DNA of 5,525 nucleotides from an uncultured Acidobacteriota bacterium (GTDB taxonomy: Bacteria > Acidobacteriota > Blastocatellia > RBC074): assembly GCA_937967285.1 (NCBI GenBank), contig CALBSU010000146.1, positions 1 through 5,525 on the forward strand, in the 5' to 3' direction. Below, piece after piece: positions 1 to 5,525 of this stretch. The position numbers and the translations under genes are program-made. Every line of letters begins with the position of its first letter. The first letter of the stretch is position 1. The notes below the pieces were generated by a model. That model was not told the DNA's origin, searched no databases, and saw only the letters and a program-made list of their open reading frames with translations.

Positions 1-2762
<2,762 letters not shown>

Positions 2763-2786
2763 TTCACAAACGAAGGTCGAACCGCA

Positions 2787-2803
2787 GCGAGGTGCGACCT
2801 CGC
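2787..2803 (-). promoter_or_regulatory. Short GC-rich hairpin in the probable 5' leader of the propeller gene
   Basis: The sequence gcgaggt-gcg-acctcgc is a perfect 7-bp inverted repeat around a 3-base loop. Its near edge is 24 bases upstream of the ATG of the minus-strand propeller gene, so it would sit in the mRNA leader just before the ribosome landing zone, which itself lacks a Shine-Dalgarno site. No T-run follows on either strand, so it is not a standard intrinsic terminator. It could tune translation or mRNA stability, be an operator, or be chance. Confidence 0.35.
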
Positions 2804-3005
2804 CTGGGCCCGGATATTACGCTTTCCTGTTCTGTGATGAGGGGATCAGGTACAGCTAAATTGAAACCTGCGGGGCATACTGAGAACTACCACCCGTAAA
2901 CGCTTCGATCAGGATGTACCTTTGGGCAATGCCTGGGGGGAATCGACTTTCAGATACGCACTCGTTCACTATCATCCGTATCCGGTGACGTGCGGACCTG
3001 AATCT

Positions 3006-3034
3006 TTATCATTCTTTTTATCAGTCTATATATT
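3006..3034 (+). promoter_or_regulatory. Candidate distal sigma70-type promoter in AT-rich block
   Basis: TTATCA (3006-3011, four of six matches to TTGACA) and TATATT (3029-3034, five of six matches to TATAAT) are separated by 17 bases, inside the most AT-rich stretch of the window. Transcription would begin near 3041 and give the SDR a leader of about 430 bases, or produce a short RNA. AT-rich DNA throws up such matches by chance, so this is weak. Confidence 0.22.
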
Positions 3035-3239
3035 GATGCAACCTGAACATTTGGATTGAACTGCAACCGGCAATCGCCCTCTGATGGTCTCCCACGCGGA
3101 CCTCAGGTCAATCGGGTAAATGCTTGTGCGGTTGATCCGTTTTAATGCCGGCGATGCTGTCTGCTTTGCTGTCCGATGAATGCTGCTAGGTCAGTGACGG
3201 AGGGAATCACCGATACATCCACGGACAAGCATTACCAGT

Positions 3240-3287
3240 GAGGTCGCCGGTTTCAGGCATTGAGCATAGTAACACGAGGTCAGCCGG
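3240..3287 (+). repeat. Two near-identical direct motifs (gaggtc-gccgg / gaggtcagccgg)
   Basis: GAGGTCGCCGG at 3240-3250 recurs as GAGGTCAGCCGG at 3276-3287, identical apart from one inserted base. The starts lie 36 bases apart, and the second copy runs into a 12-bp palindrome. They could be paired binding sites for a regulator of the divergent genes, but with only two short copies chance is a serious alternative. Confidence 0.25.
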
Positions 3288-3291
3288 CTGA
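3280..3291. promoter_or_regulatory. 12-bp perfect palindrome, possible operator
   Basis: TCAGCCGGCTGA is its own reverse complement. It lies in non-coding DNA about 50 bases upstream of the candidate -35 box at 3340, a position suited to an activator or repressor dimer. There is no second copy of the full palindrome in the spacer, and no matching regulator gene in the window. Confidence 0.28.
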
Positions 3292-3339
3292 TAAACGACT
3301 TTGTGCCCTCGAATGAAAATTTTCTGCCGCGTATCACTC

Positions 3340-3368
3340 TCAACAAGGAATGAGATTTGAGCTATGAT
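3340..3368 (+). promoter_or_regulatory. Candidate proximal promoter of the SDR operon
   Basis: TCAACA (3340-3345, four of six matches to TTGACA), a 17-base spacer, and TATGAT (3363-3368, five of six matches to TATAAT). Transcription would start near 3375, leaving a leader of roughly 95 bases before the SDR start. It is the best-placed sigma70-like promoter for the plus-strand pair. Its -10 box overlaps the start of the small frame at 3364, so if this promoter is used that frame would not be translated from its first ATGs. Confidence 0.38.
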
Positions 3369-3474
3369 GCTGCGGTTTGAACTCCACATAGTGAACTCAC
3401 AATTACAAATAACCGGACATCGATGGTGCGGGCAGCATGCCGGACAGGTGTCGGGTCGAGGTGATTCAACATGA
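3364..3474 (+). CDS. Possible 36-residue upstream ORF overlapping the SDR start (doubtful)
   Basis: A frame starting with two adjacent ATGs (3364 and 3367) runs 36 codons to a TGA at 3472-3474. Stop and SDR start overlap as ATGA, the arrangement typical of translational coupling. The peptide (begins MMLRFELHIV, contains HRWCGQH, ends RGDST) matches nothing I know and has no run of one amino acid that would indicate an attenuator. The nearest purine-rich stretch, AGGA at 3346-3349, is 14 bases upstream, too far for a good ribosome site, and the SDR has its own strong site inside this frame. It may be a leader peptide or just an unused open frame. Confidence 0.18.
   Translation: MMLRFELHIVNSQLQITGHRWCGQHAGQVSGRGDST
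3458..3464 (+). promoter_or_regulatory. Ribosome binding site of the SDR gene
   Basis: GAGGTGA lies six bases before ATG 3471, a strong Shine-Dalgarno match at normal spacing. It supports this start, which also places the Rossmann glycine motif at the usual distance from the N-terminus. Confidence 0.8.
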
Positions 3475-4217
3475 AACTGAAGGACAAAGTGGCAGTGGTA
3501 ACCGGGGCCGGTTCGGGGCTCGGGCGCGCGATCGCATTACGCTTCGCGTCCGAGGGAGCGCGGCTGGTCATCGCGGAACTCAACGAAGCAGGCAGCGAGG
3601 AGACTCTGAGGCTGGTCCAGCAGAAGGGCGTCGAGGCATTCGCCGTGACGACGGACGTCAGCAACTCGAAATCCGTCGCGCGCCTCTTCGAAGCGATCGA
3701 CGAGAGGCAATGGCCGGTCGACATCCTGGTCAACAATGCCGGGAACGCCGGCAATCTGACTCCGATCCACGAGATGACCGATGAGCAGTGGCACGGAATC
3801 GTGGATGTTCACCTCTCCGGCACCTTCTACTGCACTCGTGAAGCGGTTCGGAGGATGCTGGCCCGCGGAACCGGCGGAGCGATCATCAACATGGGATCGG
3901 TCGCCGGAATGCGCGGGCTGCCGGGCGGATCGTCATACACAGCCGCCAAGGGCGCGATCATCTCGCTGACCAAGGGAGTTGCGCAGGAGTATGCCGGTCA
4001 CGGAATTCGCGTCAATGCGATAGCTCCGGGCTGGGTCGAAACCCCGATCCTCGAGAATCTGCCCGACTCGATGCGGCCGATGATGGTCGCCTCCACGCCG
4101 CTCGGAAGAATCGGCACACCGGACGAGATCGCCTCTGTCGCTCTCTTTCTCGCCACTGATGAATCGAGCTATGTCATCGGCCAGACGATCAGCCCGAACG
4201 GCGGTATGTACACCTGA
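3471..4217 (+). CDS. Classical short-chain dehydrogenase/reductase (SDR), FabG-like, probably NAD(H)-dependent
   Basis: A complete 248-residue protein, the normal length of classical SDRs. It is cytosolic, with no signal peptide or membrane segment, and such enzymes act as dimers or tetramers that interconvert alcohols and ketones. The Rossmann glycine motif TGAGSGLG is at 11-18, and Glu36 ends the second strand, an acidic residue that usually favours NAD over NADP. Asp62 follows the third strand, NNAG is at 88-91, catalytic Ser143 lies in NMGS, Tyr156 and Lys160 form YTAAK, and PG at 186-187 is followed by Thr191. The C-terminus ends GQTISPNGGMYT, the family's closing strand. The position that often carries the fourth catalytic residue, Asn, is His114 (DVHLSGTF), a variant known among SDRs. 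Substrate cannot be assigned: FabG-type acyl reductases, sugar or uronate dehydrogenases of KduD type and cyclic alcohol dehydrogenases all share these motifs. The downstream exported protein makes a sugar-derived substrate attractive, but that is inference. Confidence 0.95.
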   Translation: MKLKDKVAVVTGAGSGLGRAIALRFASEGARLVIAELNEAGSEETLRLVQQKGVEAFAVTTDVSNSKSVARLFEAIDERQWPVDILVNNAGNAGNLTPIHEMTDEQWHGIVDVHLSGTFYCTREAVRRMLARGTGGAIINMGSVAGMRGLPGGSSYTAAKGAIISLTKGVAQEYAGHGIRVNAIAPGWVETPILENLPDSMRPMMVASTPLGRIGTPDEIASVALFLATDESSYVIGQTISPNGGMYT

Positions 4218-4220
4218 GGA
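4216..4220 (+). promoter_or_regulatory. Ribosome binding site overlapping the SDR stop codon
   Basis: GAGGA shares its first two bases with the SDR stop TGA (4215-4217) and lies six bases before ATG 4227. Ribosomes ending on the SDR would clear this site, which points to translational coupling. It favours ATG 4227 over the in-frame ATG at 4233, two codons later. Confidence 0.7.
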
Positions 4221-4226
4221 AAATCG

Positions 4227-5525
4227 ATGGATATGTTGAAAAGACTCGCAGTATCGCTCCTGTTCATCATGCTGCCTGCCGTAACTCTGCCTTTGACGGG
4301 TTACGCGCAGGCCACAGACAGTTCGTATCGCCAGACCGTCAGAACGTTTCACGATAGAAGCGGATTCGATCGCGAGACGGGAGGCAAGCTCTCAATCGGT
4401 CGGGCGAAATCCGTCCGCTTCAGGAATGGCGAGCTGTCGATAGCGTCCCGTGGCCTCATCTTCAAAGGCCCGGACGGAAACCATTCGGTCTTCCCTCAAG
4501 ACCGCCAGCTTCCGCAGAACGAACTGACCGTCCTCGCCGTTTCGGGCGAGACCGTTTACATCGGCAGCAAACGCGGACTGATCATCCACGACGCGAAAGC
4601 CGGGACGATTCGTTATCTGGCGGGCATGCGCTGGCTGCCGGACGACCACGTAACCGGGCTGGCGATCGAAGCCGACGGCATCTGGGTCGAGACGCCGAAA
4701 GGATTCGGCAGGATCAGATTTCAGCCGATGACTCTCGAGGAGAAGTCAAAAGTATTCGTCGAGAGGATTCGCGCCCGCCATGTCAGGCATGGTCTGACCG
4801 CGGACTCGCGGCTCACAGTTCCCGGCGATCTGAGCACCAACCAGATGGTCTCGAGCGATAACGACGGACTGTGGACCGCGATGTATGTGGCAGCGGAATG
4901 CTTCCGATATCGCGTGACCGGTCAGCGAGACGCGCTGGATAACGCGCGACAGGGCATGGAAGCGATCATGCGCCTCGAGTCGATAACGGGCATTCCGGGC
5001 TTCCACGCCCGCTCCATCATCAGGATCGGCGAGGACCTGCAGCCCCGTGACGGCGAGTGGCACACTACTCCCGACGGACAATGGCGATGGAAGGCCGACA
5101 CCAGTTCCGACGAGATAGTCGGTCATTATTTCATCTACCCGATATACTACGATCTGATTGCGACAGAAGAGGAGAAGGGCCGAATCCGCGGTGTCATAAC
5201 CCGGATGACCGATCACATCCTCAATAACGACTATCAGCTGATCGACGTCGACGGAAAACGCACACGCTGGGGATGGTGGGGGCCGGACGTGATCTGGGAA
5301 GATCCGGACGAGACCGGACTCCGCGCGCTGCATATACTGGCGCATCTCAAGGTGGCGCATCACATCACAGGAAACGAAAGGTACAGCCGCGCCTATCATG
5401 AACTGATCACCAGGCACAAGTATCACCTGCTGACCAGAAACCAGAAGATCATGGTGCCGGGTCATATCAACCATTCCGATGACGAGCTGGCTTTTCTCTC
5501 ATACTATCCGCTGCTGGTGTACGAG
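4227..5525 (+). CDS. Exported protein: short propeller-like N-terminal part plus putative (alpha/alpha)-barrel enzyme-like region, partial (C-terminus beyond window)
   Basis: The frame is open for 433 codons to the window edge. A signal peptide is clear: MDMLKRL, a hydrophobic core at 7-24, and probable cleavage after GYA (27) or AQA (29), so it is exported. Residues about 55-165 look like two or three blades of the kind in two-component-regulator propellers: GLIFKGPDG (76-84), LPQNELTVLAV (95-105), VYIGSKRGLIIHD (110-122), LPDDHVTGLAI (137-147) and IWVETPKGFGRI (152-163). From about 200 the sequence becomes helical and rich in Trp, His and acidic residues: SSDNDGLWTAMY (209-220), ITGIPGFHARS (253-263), DTSSDEIVGHYF (291-302), WGWWGPD (348-354), DETGLRALHIL (361-371) and HSDDEL (416-421). 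Regularly spaced acid/aromatic helices of this type occur in six-hairpin glycosidases and related lyases, but I cannot name a family, and no catalytic residue is proven. It starts nine bases after the SDR in one operon. Export and domain order are fairly sure; enzymatic role is a hypothesis. A carbohydrate-binding or sensory role remains possible. Confidence 0.88.
   Translation, partial: MDMLKRLAVSLLFIMLPAVTLPLTGYAQATDSSYRQTVRTFHDRSGFDRETGGKLSIGRAKSVRFRNGELSIASRGLIFKGPDGNHSVFPQDRQLPQNELTVLAVSGETVYIGSKRGLIIHDAKAGTIRYLAGMRWLPDDHVTGLAIEADGIWVETPKGFGRIRFQPMTLEEKSKVFVERIRARHVRHGLTADSRLTVPGDLSTNQMVSSDNDGLWTAMYVAAECFRYRVTGQRDALDNARQGMEAIMRLESITGIPGFHARSIIRIGEDLQPRDGEWHTTPDGQWRWKADTSSDEIVGHYFIYPIYYDLIATEEEKGRIRGVITRMTDHILNNDYQLIDVDGKRTRWGWWGPDVIWEDPDETGLRALHILAHLKVAHHITGNERYSRAYHELITRHKYHLLTRNQKIMVPGHINHSDDELAFLSYYPLLVYE

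Larger units (their letters stand above)
2763..3470. other. Divergent intergenic region, 708 bp, no convincing protein gene
   Basis: This gap separates the minus-strand propeller gene from the plus-strand SDR operon, so it must hold the promoters of both. It is visibly more AT-rich than the genes; bases 3001-3060 have only 16 G/C of 60. I find a hairpin at 2787-2803, a 12-bp palindrome at 3280-3291, a near-repeat at 3240-3287 and candidate sigma70-type promoters on the plus strand. No tRNA, known riboswitch or T-tailed intrinsic terminator was recognised. The only open frames are short: a 60-codon minus frame at 3207-3389 without a recognisable product or good ribosome site, and a 36-codon plus frame at 3364-3474 described separately. 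No confident promoter for the minus-strand gene could be picked. Confidence 0.7.

Noticed and set aside
3105..3282. Three AGGTCA hexamers at 3105, 3188 and 3277 in the spacer
   Set aside because: A hexamer recurring three times at uneven spacing (83 and 89 bases) in 700 bases is weak, and the flanking bases differ except for the pair already noted at 3240-3287.
3207..3389. A 60-codon minus-strand open frame in the intergenic region
   Set aside because: No recognisable product and only a weak GTGAG-like element before its ATG. It would run convergently away from the SDR promoter zone with no support; length alone is not significant.
3391..3400. GTGAACTCAC, a small inverted repeat resembling a CRP-type half-site pair
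   Set aside because: The arms are four bases with a two-base centre, whereas CRP sites need a six-base spacer. This is too short to support an operator.
4746..5474. A 242-codon open frame on the minus strand opposite the exported protein
   Set aside because: The plus strand carries a Shine-Dalgarno site, signal peptide and consistent motifs in one frame through this stretch. The antisense translation shows no known domain, and the frame is best explained as a shadow.

Overview
The window reads as ordinary bacterial chromosome with roughly 60% GC genes and a more AT-rich spacer. It holds two transcription units pointing away from each other across a gap of about 0.7 kb. The first is a very long secreted or membrane-anchored Asp-box (BNR/sortilin-type) beta-propeller protein on the minus strand, and it runs off the left edge. 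The second, on the plus strand, is a compact pair: a cytosolic short-chain dehydrogenase (SDR) followed nine bases later by a signal-peptide protein that runs off the right edge. The genes use NTG starts with Shine-Dalgarno sites (clear for the two plus-strand genes, absent for the propeller gene). Large Asp-box propellers with a C-terminal BACON-like domain are common in Acidobacteriota, Bacteroidota and related environmental lineages. The GC content fits Acidobacteriota-like organisms better than typical Bacteroidota, but I cannot fix the taxon from this sequence.

Layout. 1-2762 (minus): one uninterrupted frame of 920 codons with an N-terminal hydrophobic anchor, a charged linker, a many-bladed propeller with about eight Asp-boxes, and the start of a BACON-like beta-domain at the window edge. 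No stop or frameshift was found when every codon was read. 2763-3470: intergenic, with a GC-rich hairpin just upstream of the minus-strand gene, an AT-rich block near 3001-3060, a 12-bp palindrome, candidate promoters, and a 36-codon open frame that overlaps the SDR start by ATGA. 3471-4217 (plus): complete 248-residue classical SDR. 4227-5525 (plus): 433 codons of an exported protein with a short propeller-like N-terminal part and a tryptophan- and acid-rich helical part resembling (alpha/alpha)-barrel carbohydrate-active enzymes.

How they may work together. The SDR and the exported protein are almost certainly co-transcribed and probably translationally coupled. A plausible reading is an exported enzyme acting on a polymer or glycan and a cytosolic NAD(H)-dependent dehydrogenase processing a released product, but no substrate can be read from the sequence. 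The divergent propeller protein may be unrelated or may share control through the common intergenic region. I did not find a mobile element, CRISPR array, tRNA or rRNA, and nothing here is convincingly a new defence or mobile system. The most interesting item is the architecture of the exported protein and its pairing with the SDR.
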